DNA from: Arenimonas daejeonensis
GTDB taxonomy: Bacteria > Pseudomonadota > Gammaproteobacteria > Xanthomonadales > Xanthomonadaceae
Reading direction: 5' to 3'
DNA: 64,000 bases
Assembly: GCF_007993735.1 (NCBI RefSeq)
Contig: NZ_CP042453.1
Span: 806,001 to 870,000, forward strand
The first letter of the stretch is position 1. Each line of letters starts with the position of its first letter. A program made the position numbers and the translations under genes. The notes under the pieces were generated by a model that saw only the letters and a program-made list of their open reading frames with translations, was not told the DNA's origin and searched no databases. This document shows, one piece after another, positions 28,332 through 38,720 of this stretch.

Positions 28332-30940
28332 ATGTTCAAGAACCTGATCTTCCAGCTGCACTGGCTGCTCGGCATCACCGCGGGCCTGGTGCTGGCCGTG
28401 GTCGGCATCACCGGCGCGATGCTGTCGTTCGAACACGACCTGCTGAAGGCGATGAACCCCGGCGTGATGACCGTGCCGGCGCAGGCCCGCGCGCTGTCGC
28501 CGGCCGAACTGCTGGCGCGCATCGCCGTCGCCGAACCTGGGAAAACCGTGCAGTCGCTGAGTCTGCCGGGCGACCCGGAAGAGTCGGCGCGCGTCGGCTT
28601 CGCGCCGGCGGCCGACGCCCGGCCCGGACCAGGCGGCCGCGTGCGCGGTGAGACGCGCTACGTGGATCCCTACACCGGCCAACTGCTCGGCCAGCCGAAG
28701 GGCGAAGGTTTTTCCGGCTGACGATGCAGATCCACCGCTGGCTCGCCGCCGACGCGGTGGGCAAGCAGATCGTCGGCGCGTCCACGATCGCGCTGATCTA
28801 CTTCTGCCTGTCCGGCCTCTACCTGCGCTGGCCGCGCAAATGGCTGGACTGGCGCGCCTGGCTGCGGCTGGACTGGGCGCAGAAGGGCCGCAGTTTCCTC
28901 TGGCACCTGCATTCGGTCGTCGGCACGTGGGTGCTGGTGGCGTATCTGGTGATGGCCTTGACCGGGCTGTTCTGGTCCTACGACTGGTACCGCAGCGGGC
29001 TGTACACGATCACCGGCACGCCGGTACCGGCGCAGGGGTGGGCCGGCGGCCGCCACGCCGCCGCGTGACGGGGTGAAGCGCGCGGAGGCGGCTCGCGAGG
29101 GTGCGCGTGGCGACGCGGCGTCGCGCGAACGTGCCGAGGCGCCTGCGTCGCTGGACATCGCGGCGGCCTTCGCCGCGTTCGAGACGGCCGTGCCGGCTTA
29201 TTCCAGCGTGAATCTGCGCTTCCCGGGCGGGCCGGGGCAGCCGGTTGAATTCATTTATCAGGATCCGGACCCCGCGCACGAGCGCGCGCGAACAACCGCG
29301 TTGTATTCGATCCGGGCACGTGGGCGGTCGTGGCGCACGAACGTTATGACGACAAGCCCGCGGGCCAGAAGATCATGGCCAGCATCTTCCCGCTGCACAG
29401 CGGCGCGTTCTTCGGCTTGCCGGGCCTGATCCTTTTCATGATCGCCAGCCTGGCGATGCCGCTGTTCGCGGTCACCGGCTGGATGCTCTACCTCGACCGC
29501 CGGCGCAAGAAGCGCGAAACGCGTGCGGCCCGGTCCGCACTGGCGCCCGCGTCGGGCAAGGGCGACGACCTGCTGGTCGCGTTCGCCAGCCAGACCGGCA
29601 CCGCCGAACGCCTGGCCTGGCAGACCGCGGCCGGCCTGCAGTCGGGCGGGCTGGCGGCGCGCGTGCTTCCGCTGGCGTCGCTGGACGTGGCGACGCTGGC
29701 GAAAACGCCTCGCCTGCTGATCGTCGCCAGCACCTTCGGCGAAGGCGATCCGCCGGATGCGCTGCGGGGTTTCGCCCGCCGCGTGCTCGGTGCGCCGGCC
29801 TCCCTGGCGGGCCTGAAGTACGGCCTGCTGGCGCTGGGCGACCGCAGTTACGAACACTACTGCGGCTTCGGCCAGACTTTGGAACACTGGCTGCGCCAGC
29901 ACGGCGCCACGCCGCTGTTCGACACCGTGGCCGTGGACAGCGGCGATGCCGGTGCACTGCGGCACTGGCAGCACCACCTGTCGGTGCTGGCGGGCGCGAC
30001 CGAGCTGCCGGACTGGAGCGTCCCGCGTTACCAGGCCTGGCCGTTGCTGGCACGCGAGCACCTCAACCCCGGCAGCCCCGGTGGCGAGGTCTACCGCCTG
30101 GCGCTGCAGCCGCCGGCGGGTGCGATCTGGTCCGCCGGTGACATCGTCGAGATCGGTCCGCGCCACGGTGAGGCCGAGGTCGCCGCGTGGCTGCTGGCCA
30201 GCGGGCACCTGGCATCGGCGTCGGTGCAGTGGCAGGGCGACGCCATCACTTTGGGCGCCGCGTTGGCGGCGTCCCGCCTGCCCGACGCCGACGCGGCGCG
30301 CGGACTGGACGCACAAGCCCTGGCCGACACGCTGGAACCCCTGCCGCACCGCGAATATTCGATCGCCTCGCTGCCCGCCGACGGCCGGCTGGAACTGCTG
30401 GTGCGGCGCATGTTCCGCCCTGACGGCCGCCTGGGCCTGGGTTCGGCCTGGCTGACCCGCGACGCGCCTGGGGGCGCCGATCGCGGCGCGGGTCAGGCCA
30501 ACCCCGGCTTCCACGCACCGCAGGACGCGCGGCCGCTGATCCTGATCGGCAACGGCACCGGCATCGCCGGGCTGCGCGCCCTGCTGCGCGCCCGCATCGT
30601 CGCCGGGCAGGGCCGCAACTGGCTGCTGTTCGGCGAGCGCACGCAGGCCCATGACGCCTACTTCGGCGACGAGGTCGCATCGGCCCAGGCGCGTGGTTTC
30701 CTGGCACACGCCGACTTCGCCTTCTCGCGCGACCAGCCGGAACGTGTGTACGTGCAGCAGCGCCTGCGCGAACAGTCGGCGCGCCTGCGCGAGTGGGTGG
30801 GCCTGGGCGCGTCGATCTACGTCTGCGGCAGCCTGCAGGGCATGGCGCCGGGCGTCGAAGCGGTGCTGGCCGAGGTGCTGGGCGCGGAGACGGTCGAACG
30901 GATGGCCGAAAGCGGCCGCTATCGCCGCGACGTGTACTGA
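28332..30940 (+). CDS. PepSY-flavodoxin-FAD/NAD(P)H reductase fusion (three frameshifts here)
   Basis: Repaired, this is one protein of about 869 residues. The N-terminal 400 residues form a PepSY-associated membrane domain with about four TM helices (FQLHWLLGITAGLVLAVVG, GASTIALIYFCLSGLYLRW, GTWVLVAYLVMALTGLFW, LILFMIASLAMPLFAVTGW). A flavodoxin domain follows (LLVAFASQTGTAERLAWQ, STFGEGDPPD), then a CysJ-like FAD/NAD(P)H reductase (REYSIAS, LIGNGTGIAGLRALL, final RYRRDVY). Breaks lie at 28709-28713 (one T missing), about 29036-29043 (one extra base) and 29288-29290 (one base missing). I infer an inner-membrane ferric or siderophore reductase acting with the receptor. A terminator follows. 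Confidence 0.8.
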
Positions 30941-30949
30941 CGGAAACGG

Positions 30950-30980
30950 AAAAGGCCGGGCATGACCCGGCCTTTTCTTT
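30950..30980. terminator. bidirectional terminator between the iron operon and glyS
   Basis: AAAAGGCCGGG-CATGA-CCCGGCCTTTT is a near-perfect hairpin with A- and T-runs on both sides, between convergent genes. It can stop transcripts from either strand. Confidence 0.85.
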
Positions 30981-30998
30981 CACGCCGCCACCGCGGGA

Positions 30999-33086
30999 TC
31001 AGCTCGCCGACAACTGCTCCACTGCCGCGACAGCCGCGAACCGGTCCGCCACCTGCTTGAGCAGCGCCAGGCGGTTGTCGCGCAGCGACTCGTCCCCGGC
31101 CATCACCATCGTGCGCTCGAAGAAGTTGTCCACCGGGCCCTGCAGCTGTGCCAGGCGCTTGAGCGTGCCGATGTAGTCGCGCTGGGCCAGCAGCGGGCCG
31201 GTGTCCACCAGGGCCGTGGCCAGCGCACCGTGCAGGGACTGTTCGGCGGGTTCGACCAGTTTCGACGCGTCGACGCTGGCCGGAATCGGGGTCTCCACCT
31301 TGCGCAGGATGTTGCGGATGCGTTTGTTCGCGGCCGACAGCGAAGCCGACTCGCGCATCCTGGCGAACTCGGCGATCGCCTTCAGTCGGCGGTCGAAATC
31401 CAGCAGCGAGGTCGGGCGCACGTCGGCCACGGCGTCGAACTGCACGCCCGGCACGCCCTGGTCGGCGTAATAACCACGCAAACGATCGAGGATGAAGTCC
31501 TGCAGTTCCTGCGTGTCCAGCACCAGCCCGGCCGGCAGCGAGCGGGCGGCGGCATCCAGCAGCACCACCAGGTCCAGCTCCAGCTGCGCTTCGATGACGG
31601 TGCGCGCCAGGCCCAGCGCATTGCGGCGCAGCGCGAACGGGTCCTTGTTGCCGGTGGGCTTGAGGCCTGCGGCGAAACCGCCGGCCAGGGTGTCCAGGCG
31701 CTCGGCGATCGCCAGCACCTGGCCCAGCTTCGACGGTGCGATCGCATCGCCGGCGAACCGCGGCTGGTAGGCCTCGTCGATGGCGTGGGCGATGTCGGCC
31801 GGCTGCTTGGCCGCGGTGGCGTAATACCGGCCGGCGATGCCCTGCAGTTCCGGGAACTCGTTGACCATGCGGCTCTGCAGGTCGGCCTTGCCCAGCAGCG
31901 CGGCGACCCGCGCGTGGTCGGCATTGCCGCCGGCCTTGAGCGCGACGATCTCGGCCAGGTGCGCCACGCGCGCGGCCTTGTCGGCCACGCTGCCCAACTT
32001 GGCCTGGTAGGTCACCGACTTCAGGCCCTCGGCCATCGAGGCCAGGCCCTGCTTCAGGTCCTCGTCGAAGAAGAACTGCGCGTCGGCGAAACGCGGGCGG
32101 ATGACCCGCTCGTAACCCAGGCGGATCTGCGCCGGGTCCTTGCTGTCGAGGTTGGCGATGCCGATGAACTTCTCGCTGAGCTTGCCGACCTTGTCGAGCA
32201 CCGGGAAGAACTTCTGGTTGCTCTCCATGGTCGAGATCAGCGCTTCCTGCGGCACGCGCAGGAAACCGGGCTCGAAGCTGCACAGGATGGCCTTGGGCCA
32301 CTCGACCAGGCAGTTCACTTCCTCCAGCAGCTCCGGCGGCACGCGCGCGCTGCCGCCGGCCTCGCGGGCGGCGGCGGCGATCTCGGCGCGCACGCGTTCT
32401 CGGCGTTCGTTCGGGTCGGCCAGCACATGCGCCGCGCGCAGGGCCTCCAGGTATTCGTCGGCCTCGTTCAGCCACACCGGCTTGGCGTGGTGGAAGCGGT
32501 GGCCGCGGCTCATGCGGTCGGCTTTCAGGCCCAGCACTTCAGCCTTGGCGGCGTCGCGGCCGAACAGGATCACCAGCCAGTGTGCCGGGCGCACGAAGCC
32601 GACATCGCGGCTGCCCCAGCGCATCGGCTTGGGAATCGGCAGGCCCTTGACCGCTTCGTTGACGATCTCGCCCAGCAGGTCGAGGGTGGCGGCGCCGGGA
32701 CGCGAGCTGCGCGCGACGAAGCGCATGCCCTTGGCGTCGGTGACGCGGTCGAGCTGCTGCCAGTCCATGCCGTTCTTCTGCGCGAAGCCGAGCAGGGCGG
32801 GCGTCGGATTGCCGGACGCGTCCAGGCCGATGTTGGTGTACGGGCCGTGCACCTCGCTGTGCTGCACCGGCTGCTGCACGGCCACGGCCGGCAGGTAGCT
32901 GGCCAGGCGGCGCGGCGTGTACAGCGCACGCGCGGGCAACGCGCCGGCGTCGGGTTTGACTTCGATGCGGCGCGCGGCCAGGGCCTTCAGTACGCCGTCG
33001 TGGAAGGCCTGCGCGAGTTCGGGCAGGGCCTTGGGCGGCAGCTCCTCGGTGCCCAGTTCGATCAGCAGGGGCAGGAAATCAGCCAT
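30999..33086 (-). CDS. glyS: glycine--tRNA ligase beta subunit
   Basis: The beta subunit of the bacterial alpha2-beta2 glycyl-tRNA synthetase, 695 residues and intact. It begins [17 protein letters not shown], the family signature, and continues with [12 protein letters not shown] and ESNQKFFPV. The C-terminal part carries the anticodon-binding and HD-like regions. It overlaps the end of glyQ by eight bases, as is common, and the two form an operon. Confidence 0.95.
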   Translation of the reverse strand: MADFLPLLIELGTEELPPKALPELAQAFHDGVLKALAARRIEVKPDAGALPARALYTPRRLASYLPAVAVQQPVQHSEVHGPYTNIGLDASGNPTPALLGFAQKNGMDWQQLDRVTDAKGMRFVARSSRPGAATLDLLGEIVNEAVKGLPIPKPMRWGSRDVGFVRPAHWLVILFGRDAAKAEVLGLKADRMSRGHRFHHAKPVWLNEADEYLEALRAAHVLADPNERRERVRAEIAAAAREAGGSARVPPELLEEVNCLVEWPKAILCSFEPGFLRVPQEALISTMESNQKFFPVLDKVGKLSEKFIGIANLDSKDPAQIRLGYERVIRPRFADAQFFFDEDLKQGLASMAEGLKSVTYQAKLGSVADKAARVAHLAEIVALKAGGNADHARVAALLGKADLQSRMVNEFPELQGIAGRYYATAAKQPADIAHAIDEAYQPRFAGDAIAPSKLGQVLAIAERLDTLAGGFAAGLKPTGNKDPFALRRNALGLARTVIEAQLELDLVVLLDAAARSLPAGLVLDTQELQDFILDRLRGYYADQGVPGVQFDAVADVRPTSLLDFDRRLKAIAEFARMRESASLSAANKRIRNILRKVETPIPASVDASKLVEPAEQSLHGALATALVDTGPLLAQRDYIGTLKRLAQLQGPVDNFFERTMVMAGDESLRDNRLALLKQVADRFAAVAAVEQLSAS

Positions 33087-33993
33087 GCGCGGCCTCCGTG
33101 TCCGTGGTTTTCAGGCCCGGGAAACCGAGCTTCTCGCGCTGGGCGTAATAGGCCTCGGCGCAGGCGCGCGACAGCGTGCGCACGCGCAGGATGTAGCGCT
33201 GGCGTTCGGTCACCGAGATCGCGCGGCGGGCATCGAGCAGGTTGAAGCTGTGCGAGGCCTTGCAGACCTGTTCGTAGGCCGGCAGCGGCAGGCCGAGCTC
33301 GACGAGCTTGAGCGCTTCCTTCTCGCAGGCGTCGAAGCGGTGGAAGAGTTCCGCCACGTCGGCATGTTCGAAATTGTAGGTGCTCTGCTCGACTTCGTTC
33401 TGGTGGTAAACGTCGCGGTAGGTCACCGTGCCGTGCGGGCCGCGGGTCCAGACCAGGTCGAACACGTTGTCCACGTTCTGCAGGTACATGCACAGGCGCT
33501 CGAGACCGTAGGTGATCTCGCCGGTCACCGGCTTGCACTCCAGGCCGCCGGCCTGCTGGAAATAGGTGAACTGCGTGACTTCCATGCCGTTGAGCCAGAC
33601 TTCCCAGCCCAGGCCCCAGGCGCCGAGCGTCGGCGATTCCCAGTTGTCCTCGACGAAGCGCAGGTCGTGCACCAGCGGATCGATGCCCAGCGCCTTGAGC
33701 GAGCCGATGTAGAGCTCGAGGATGTTGTCGGGATTGGGCTTGAGCACCACCTGGTACTGGTAATAACGCTGCAGCCGGTTCGGGTTCTCGCCGTAGCGGC
33801 CGTCGGTGGGGCGGCGGCAGGGCTGCACGTAGGCGGCGCTCCAGGGCTCGGGCCCGAGCGCGCGCAGGAAGGTGGCGGGGTGGAAGGTGCCGGCGCCGAC
33901 CTCGAGGTCGAGCGGCTGGATCAGGACGCAGCCCTGTTCGGCCCAGTACTGGTTGAGCCTCAGGATCAGCTCCTGGAAGGTCGGTGCGGTCAT
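33079..33993 (-). CDS. glyQ: glycine--tRNA ligase alpha subunit
   Basis: The catalytic class II alpha subunit, 304 residues. It starts [20 protein letters not shown] at the ATG at 33993; a longer upstream frame to 34044 lacks family similarity. The motifs [36 protein letters not shown] and [20 protein letters not shown] are characteristic. It is divergent from the amidotransferase gene at 34062. Confidence 0.95.
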   Translation of the reverse strand: MTAPTFQELILRLNQYWAEQGCVLIQPLDLEVGAGTFHPATFLRALGPEPWSAAYVQPCRRPTDGRYGENPNRLQRYYQYQVVLKPNPDNILELYIGSLKALGIDPLVHDLRFVEDNWESPTLGAWGLGWEVWLNGMEVTQFTYFQQAGGLECKPVTGEITYGLERLCMYLQNVDNVFDLVWTRGPHGTVTYRDVYHQNEVEQSTYNFEHADVAELFHRFDACEKEALKLVELGLPLPAYEQVCKASHSFNLLDARRAISVTERQRYILRVRTLSRACAEAYYAQREKLGFPGLKTTDTEAAHG

Positions 33994-34061
33994 CGCCGTT
34001 TCGCCGTGTCCAAAGCGGGCTAGTATAGCCGCGGCCCGCACCACTGCTTGTTCTGCGCCTG

Positions 34062-34796
34062 ATGAAGCCTTTCCTGATCCTCGAGACCGGCACCCCCATC
34101 CCCAGCCTTCGTCGCCATGGCAGTTTCGGCCACTGGATCCGCGTGGCCGCCGGCCTGCACGGCCGCCAGGTGCGCCAGGTCCGGGTGATGGATGGCGAAC
34201 CGCTGCCCGAGGCCCGCGACTACGCCGGCGTGCTGGTCACCGGCTCCGGCGCCATGGTCACCGAACGCGCGGACTGGAGCGAACGCTGCGCCGACTGGCT
34301 GCGCGCCGCCGCCGAGGCCAACCAGGCGCTGTTCGGCATCTGCTACGGCCACCAGCTGATCGCGCATGCGCTGGGTGGCAAGGTGGACTTCAACCCGCGT
34401 GGCCGCGAGATGGGCACGGTGTCGGTGCGCCTGCACGAGCCGGCGGCCCAGGATCCGCTGTTTTCCGGCCTGCCCACGCAGATCGCCGCCCAGGCCACCC
34501 ACCTGCAGACCGTGCTGGCGCCGCCGCCGCAGGCCCGGGTGTTGGCCGATTCCGAACGCGACGACTGCCACGCCTTCCGCTGGGGCGACGCGGTCTGGGG
34601 CGTGCAGTTCCATCCCGAATTCAGCACCGGCATGATGCGGGGCTATATCCAGGCGCGTTCCGATGCACTGGCGAAAGAAGGCACCTGCCACCGCGGTCTG
34701 CTCGATGCCGTGAAGCCTGCGCCGCAGGCGCGGCGGGTGCTGCGGCGTTTCATCCACCTGGCGCACCAGCGCGCCCGCAAGCAAGGATCCGCATGA
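34062..34796 (+). CDS. class I glutamine amidotransferase (GMP synthase-like)
   Basis: A 244-residue stand-alone GATase. The catalytic cysteine is C94 (FGICYGHQ), with H184 and E186 (QFHPEFS) completing the triad. It matches the YfeJ-like 'glutamine amidotransferase' group. The acceptor reaction is unknown; gamma-glutamyl hydrolysis or polyamine catabolism have been proposed for relatives. Its stop overlaps the next ATG (ATGA at 34793), coupling it to the membrane protein gene. Confidence 0.82.
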   Translation: MKPFLILETGTPIPSLRRHGSFGHWIRVAAGLHGRQVRQVRVMDGEPLPEARDYAGVLVTGSGAMVTERADWSERCADWLRAAAEANQALFGICYGHQLIAHALGGKVDFNPRGREMGTVSVRLHEPAAQDPLFSGLPTQIAAQATHLQTVLAPPPQARVLADSERDDCHAFRWGDAVWGVQFHPEFSTGMMRGYIQARSDALAKEGTCHRGLLDAVKPAPQARRVLRRFIHLAHQRARKQGSA

Positions 34797-35701
34797 GCAT
34801 TCGCAGTGTAGGCATGGCGTCCCCGTTCCGTTGGCTGATGAAGTCGCTGGACATCGGCCGGCGCCAGCCGGGCGCGCTGTTCGGCGGTTTCGCGCTGCTG
34901 CTGGTGATCGGCCTGATCCCGTCCGTCATCCAGATGGCGGTGCAGTACGGGCTGCAGCCCCCGGTGCCGGTGATGCTGACGGTGTACGCACTGGTGATGC
35001 TGGCCGGCCTGGTGATCATGCCGCCGCTGGCCGCCGGTGGCTTCCGCCTGGTCCACGCCTGCGAAACCGGCCAGCCGGCGCGCGCCACCGACGTGTTCGC
35101 GGTCTTCCGCGACCGGCCGGCCGCGGTGCGGATGATCCTGACGGCACTGCTGCTGATGGTGATCTACGTCGCGGTGTTCGTGGCGTTGGTGTTGATGCCC
35201 GGCGGCACCTACTTCGGCGAGATCATGCAGGTGGCCATGACCACGCCGCCCGGCCAGCAGCCCGACATGACCGGCCTGGAGCCGCCGCCGGGCCTGCTGC
35301 TGTGGACGCTGGGGGCGCTGTTCGCGGCGCTGGTGGTGGGCAACGCCTACATGCTGGCCTTCGTGCAGGCGTCGCTGGGTGGCCGCGGCCCGCTCGGTGC
35401 CACCGCCGACGGTTTTATGGGCACGCTGAAGAACCTGCTGCCGCTGATCGGTTTCGCGATCGTGCTGGGCATCGTCGGCTTCGTGCTGCTCTTCATCCTG
35501 ATGCTGGTGCTGATCCTGGTGGTCGGCCTGCTGGCGATGGCCAGCCCGGTACTGGGCATGATCATCGCGATACCGGTCTACCTGGTCGTGGTGCTGGTGA
35601 TCTACGTGGTGATGTTCGCGTTCTACTACCACGCCTGGCGCGAGATCTACGACGTACCGGTGGCACCGGTACCGCTTGCGGACGAGACCATCGTCGCCTG
35701 A
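34793..35701 (+). CDS. BPSS1780-like multi-pass membrane protein
   Basis: A 302-residue hydrophobic protein with about five or six TM segments (FGGFALLLVIGLIPSVIQMA, LTVYALVMLAGLVIMPPLA, MILTALLLMVIYVAVFVALV, LWTLGALFAALVVGNAYML, then two near the C-terminus). The early WLMKSLDIGRRQPG and late FYYHAWREIYD match the BPSS1780 family, whose function is unknown. The start overlaps the amidotransferase stop. Confidence 0.75.
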   Translation: MSIRSVGMASPFRWLMKSLDIGRRQPGALFGGFALLLVIGLIPSVIQMAVQYGLQPPVPVMLTVYALVMLAGLVIMPPLAAGGFRLVHACETGQPARATDVFAVFRDRPAAVRMILTALLLMVIYVAVFVALVLMPGGTYFGEIMQVAMTTPPGQQPDMTGLEPPPGLLLWTLGALFAALVVGNAYMLAFVQASLGGRGPLGATADGFMGTLKNLLPLIGFAIVLGIVGFVLLFILMLVLILVVGLLAMASPVLGMIIAIPVYLVVVLVIYVVMFAFYYHAWREIYDVPVAPVPLADETIVA

Positions 35702-35705
35702 AGGC

Positions 35706-36401
35706 TCAGGCCAGGCCGCCGCTGGCGACTTCCCACAGCAGCTGCACGTAACGCAGCACGATGAAGCCGAGCAGGCCGCAGTACAGCGCGGCCTGCAGCC
35801 ACAGCCAGGCGCGCGCGCCACGCGGCATCGCCGCCGGTGCGCTGGGCGCGAGTTCGACCCGGGTGCCGGCGAGGTAGTCGTGCAGGGCGCGTTTGCCGGG
35901 CGTCCACGCCGCGATCGCATGGCCCAGGTTGAGCAGCAGCCACGAGGGCGCGGCGCCGAAGAAGCGCCCGGCGATGCGGCCCGGTCCCGCGCGCGCGCCG
36001 CTCATGTCGGTCACGCGCAGGCCGAAGATCCGTTTACCGGGGCTGGCCTGCCAGGGCGACGCCTCGCTGGCGATGAACCACGCCGCCGCCAGCACGACGT
36101 AGATCAGGCCGGCCTCCAGCAGCAGGTCGCACAGCGTGCCGGTCAGCGTGGTGACGCCGGCGCGCAGGGCCGGATCGGCGGCCCATTCGTTGGCCAACGT
36201 CAGCGGCGTGGCCTCGGGGCGCAGCAGTGCGCTGTCCAGCAGCTCCCAGAGCCTGCGCTGCAGCGATGCCAGGCCGTCCAGCAGTCCGGACCGATGCACC
36301 AGGTAGCGGCTCCAGCACAGCGGCAGGGCCAGCAGGCCGACCAGCGCCGCGTCCAGGCTGTAGGCGGCGTAGCGGCGCCAGAAGCCGGCCGGGGGATTCA
36401 T
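35706..36401 (-). CDS. RDD family membrane protein
   Basis: A 231-residue protein. The FWRRYAAYSLDAALVGLLAL opening (RDD-type Arg-Asp residues), the SPGKRIFGLRV motif in the middle and a last helix (LQAALYCGLLGFIVL) define the RDD family of small membrane proteins of uncertain, possibly transport-related, function. The ATG at 36401 lies five bases beyond the tatC stop, so it may belong to the tat transcript. It is convergent with the BPSS1780-like gene. Confidence 0.78.
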   Translation of the reverse strand: MNPPAGFWRRYAAYSLDAALVGLLALPLCWSRYLVHRSGLLDGLASLQRRLWELLDSALLRPEATPLTLANEWAADPALRAGVTTLTGTLCDLLLEAGLIYVVLAAAWFIASEASPWQASPGKRIFGLRVTDMSGARAGPGRIAGRFFGAAPSWLLLNLGHAIAAWTPGKRALHDYLAGTRVELAPSAPAAMPRGARAWLWLQAALYCGLLGFIVLRYVQLLWEVASGGLA

Positions 36402-36405
36402 CGCC

Positions 36406-37146
36406 TCAGGCGTCGGCGGTCCGGCGCCGCAGCAGGGCGCCGGCGATGATGCCCAGCTCGTAGAGCAGGCACATCGGGATCGCCAGCAGCAGCTGCGACA
36501 CCACGTCCGGCGGCGTGATGATCGCGGCCAGGACGAACACGCCGACCACCACGTAACCACGCGCCTCGCGCAGCTGCGCCGGCGTCACCACGCCCAGCAG
36601 TACCAGCACGACCACCGCCACCGGCAGTTGAAACTCAGGCCGAAGGCCAGGAAGATCACCAGCACGAAGTCCAGGTACTTGGTGATGTCGGTCATCATCG
36701 CCACGCCCTCGGGCGTCACCGCCGTCAGGAAGCCGAACACCGTCGGCAGCAATAAGGAACCAGGCGAAGGCGCAGCCGGTGTAGAACAGCACCACCGCGG
36801 CCGCCAGCAGTGGCTTGGCCAGGCGTTTTTCGTGCTGGTACAGGCCCGGCGCCACGAAGGCCCAGGCCTGGTACAGCAGCACCGGCATGGTCAGCATCAC
36901 CGCCGCGAAGAAGGCCAGCTTCACCGGCGTGAAAAACGGAGAGGCGACGTCGATGGCCACCAGCTGGCCGCCCGCCGGCAGTTTCGACAGCAGCGGCGCC
37001 GCGAACTGGCCGTACAGGCGGTTGGCGAACGGCAGCAGGGCCACGAACACCACCAGCACCGCCACCACCGCCTTGAGCAGGCGCGCGCGCAGCTCCAGCA
37101 GGTGGCCCATCAGGGATTCTTCGGGCTGGCCGGCGCGTCCGTTCAT
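36406..37146 (-). CDS. tatC: Sec-independent protein translocase TatC (two compensating frameshifts here)
   Basis: TatC is the six-helix core that recognises twin-arginine signal peptides. MGHLLELRARLLKAV and PFFTPVKLAFFAAV are conserved. Between 36630 and 36757 the frame is wrong: about 40 residues read as charged nonsense, whereas the adjacent frame gives PTVFGFLTAVTPEGVAMMTD and ITKYLDFVLVIFLAFGLSF as expected. One extra base near 36751-36756 and one missing near 36630 explain it. The ATG at 37146 starts MNGRAGQPEES. Repaired it is about 246 residues. Confidence 0.88.
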   Translation of the reverse strand: MNGRAGQPEESLMGHLLELRARLLKAVVAVLVVFVALLPFANRLYGQFAAPLLSKLPAGGQLVAIDVASPFFTPVKLAFFAAVMLTMPVLLYQAWAFVAPGLYQHEKRLAKPLLAAAVVLFYTGCAFAWFLIAADGVRLPDGGDARGRGDDDRHHQVPGLRAGDLPGLRPEFQLPVAVVVLVLLGVVTPAQLREARGYVVVGVFVLAAIITPPDVVSQLLLAIPMCLLYELGIIAGALLRRRTADA

Positions 37147-37590
37147 GGCGCGGGGGTCGCGGCGGGCCGGGAAGCTGATCGACGGCCCGGTGTCGTCGGG
37201 CTTGAGCTCGAAAGGTTCGGGTTCGATCCTGGGCTCGGGCTCGGGCCCGGCTTCGGCTTCAGTCGGTGCGGGCGGGATGTCCTGCACGGCGGTGGCGGCA
37301 TCGGCGTCGGCGCGGGCTTCGGTTTCGACCTCGCGCAGCGTGTCGCCGACGTCCTTGCCGACACTTTCGACCTCGCGCCGCAGGTCCTGGGCCGGGTTGC
37401 CGACGCTGCGCTTGAGTTCGTCGGCGGCCATTTCGCGTTCGAATTCGGACTTCACCGAATACCACTGCGCGCGCGCCTTGCGCACCCACAGCCCGGTGAA
37501 GCGGGCCGCCTTGGGCAGGCGCTCGGGACCGAGCACCAGCAGGGCGACCACCGCGATCACCAGCAGTTCGCTGAATCCGATGTCGAACAT
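37143..37590 (-). CDS. tatB: Sec-independent protein translocase TatB
   Basis: MFDIGFSELLVIAVVALLVL, then GPERLPKAAR, is the diagnostic TatB N-terminal helix and hinge. An amphipathic helix and an acidic, Pro-rich tail (EPEPRIEPEPFELKPDD) follow. As sequenced, TatB runs in frame into TatC without a stop. Removing one C from the run at 37152-37156 would end TatB with a TGA at 37143-37145 overlapping the tatC ATG (ATGA), the normal arrangement. Confidence 0.88.
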
Positions 37591-37619
37591 GGGGCTGCCG
37601 CGCCCGGCCGGGGCCGGAC

Positions 37620-37847
37620 TCAGGAATCCTTGCGCTGGCTGTCCTGGCTCTTCTCGCCGGCGCCGGTGTCGTCACGGCGCTCGCTGCCGATCTGCGACGG
37701 CGGCTCGTCCTTGCCCTTCAGGCCTTCCTTGAAGCCCTGGATGCCTTCGCCCAGGTCCTTGCCCACGCCCTTGAGCTTCTTGGTGCCGAAGATCAGCACG
37801 ACGACCACGAGGACGATGATCCAGTGCCAGATGCTGAAGCTGCCCAT
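37620..37847 (-). CDS. tatA: Sec-independent protein translocase TatA
   Basis: A 75-residue protein. [20 protein letters not shown] is the short TM helix, [20 protein letters not shown] is the hinge and amphipathic helix, and a charged tail follows. TatA oligomers form the translocation zone for folded twin-arginine substrates. It lies 29 bases before tatB in the order tatA-tatB-tatC. Confidence 0.92.
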   Translation of the reverse strand: MGSFSIWHWIIVLVVVVLIFGTKKLKGVGKDLGEGIQGFKEGLKGKDEPPSQIGSERRDDTGAGEKSQDSQRKDS

Positions 37848-37914
37848 GTGCGTGATTCCCGCTTGGTTTCGATGGGCGAAGGATAGCGCAGCCGGACCCC
37901 GGCCGCGCCGGCCA

Positions 37915-38604
37915 TCAGTCCTGGGGCACGGTGTTTTCCTCGAGCCGGTCGCGGAAATCGACCACCGGGCTGGACGGCGCGTCCACCCGGCCCTCGAAGA
38001 TCTGCCGGGGCGTGGTGTTGCGGCCATAGACCGCCTCGTTGGCCTTGTGGTTGATGCGCAGCACGGTGCCGTCCAGGGCCACGCCGGCGAACAGGCCGCG
38101 GGCGCGCGAATAGCTGTAGATCTCGGCCTTGAACTGCTCGTCGGTGCTGGCCTGGGCACTGCGGCCGACCGGACCGGCGGCCACGCTGGCGTCGGCACCT
38201 GGGTGAACTTGCCGTTGACGATGTTGTCCACGCCGCGCGGGCTGCGGAACACCAAGGATCACGTCGGAAGACTGCACGCCGGCCTGGAAGCCGATGCTGC
38301 CGCCGCCGAGCTTGATGAAGCTGGGGTTGGACCAGGTGCCGTCCGGGCTGCGCACCGAGATCAGGCCGGTGCCGCCACGGCCGCCGAGGAACAGGCCGGC
38401 CTTGACCACGTCCGGGATCACGGCGATGGCGTGGGCGTCGGTGAACATCTTCTCGGGCACCGACGTCTCCGGGATGCGCATGATCTCGCCCAGCACCCGG
38501 GCGGCGTCGGCGGCCTTGGTGTCTTCCTTCTGGCCGGCCAGCGCGGACGGGGACAGGACGATCAGCAGGACGAGGGCGGCGAACGGGGCCAGCAGTCGAT
38601 TCAT
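37915..38604 (-). CDS. SYLF/YSC84-domain lipid-binding protein (two compensating frameshifts here)
   Basis: The protein starts with a signal peptide ([20 protein letters not shown]), then a SYLF domain: [60 protein letters not shown] proteins bind phosphoinositide-like lipids in eukaryotes; in bacteria they are exported and of unknown role. Between about 38198 and 38255 the frame is wrong; the adjacent frame restores [17 protein letters not shown]. One extra A at 38254-38255 and one missing base near 38200 account for this. About 229 residues. Divergent from hemH. Confidence 0.8.
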   Translation of the reverse strand: MNRLLAPFAALVLLIVLSPSALAGQKEDTKAADAARVLGEIMRIPETSVPEKMFTDAHAIAVIPDVVKAGLFLGGRGGTGLISVRSPDGTWSNPSFIKLGGGSIGFQAGVQSSDVILGVPQPARRGQHRQRQVHPGADASVAAGPVGRSAQASTDEQFKAEIYSYSRARGLFAGVALDGTVLRINHKANEAVYGRNTTPRQIFEGRVDAPSSPVVDFRDRLEENTVPQD

Positions 38605-38720
38605 GGGGGTCTCCGGGTGGCGCGACGGGTCGAGTATGGTCGGCGGCAATGAACCGGGCGTGAGCCGCACCTTCATCCGGGCGATGATAGTTTGAGCGCA
38701 GCACACATGGACAGTTCCGC

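Noticed and set aside
28332..29429. Three separate small genes (PepSY fragments) before the flavin reductase
   Set aside because: Each junction is repaired by one base and the joined product is a known PepSY-flavodoxin-reductase architecture, so one gene is more likely.
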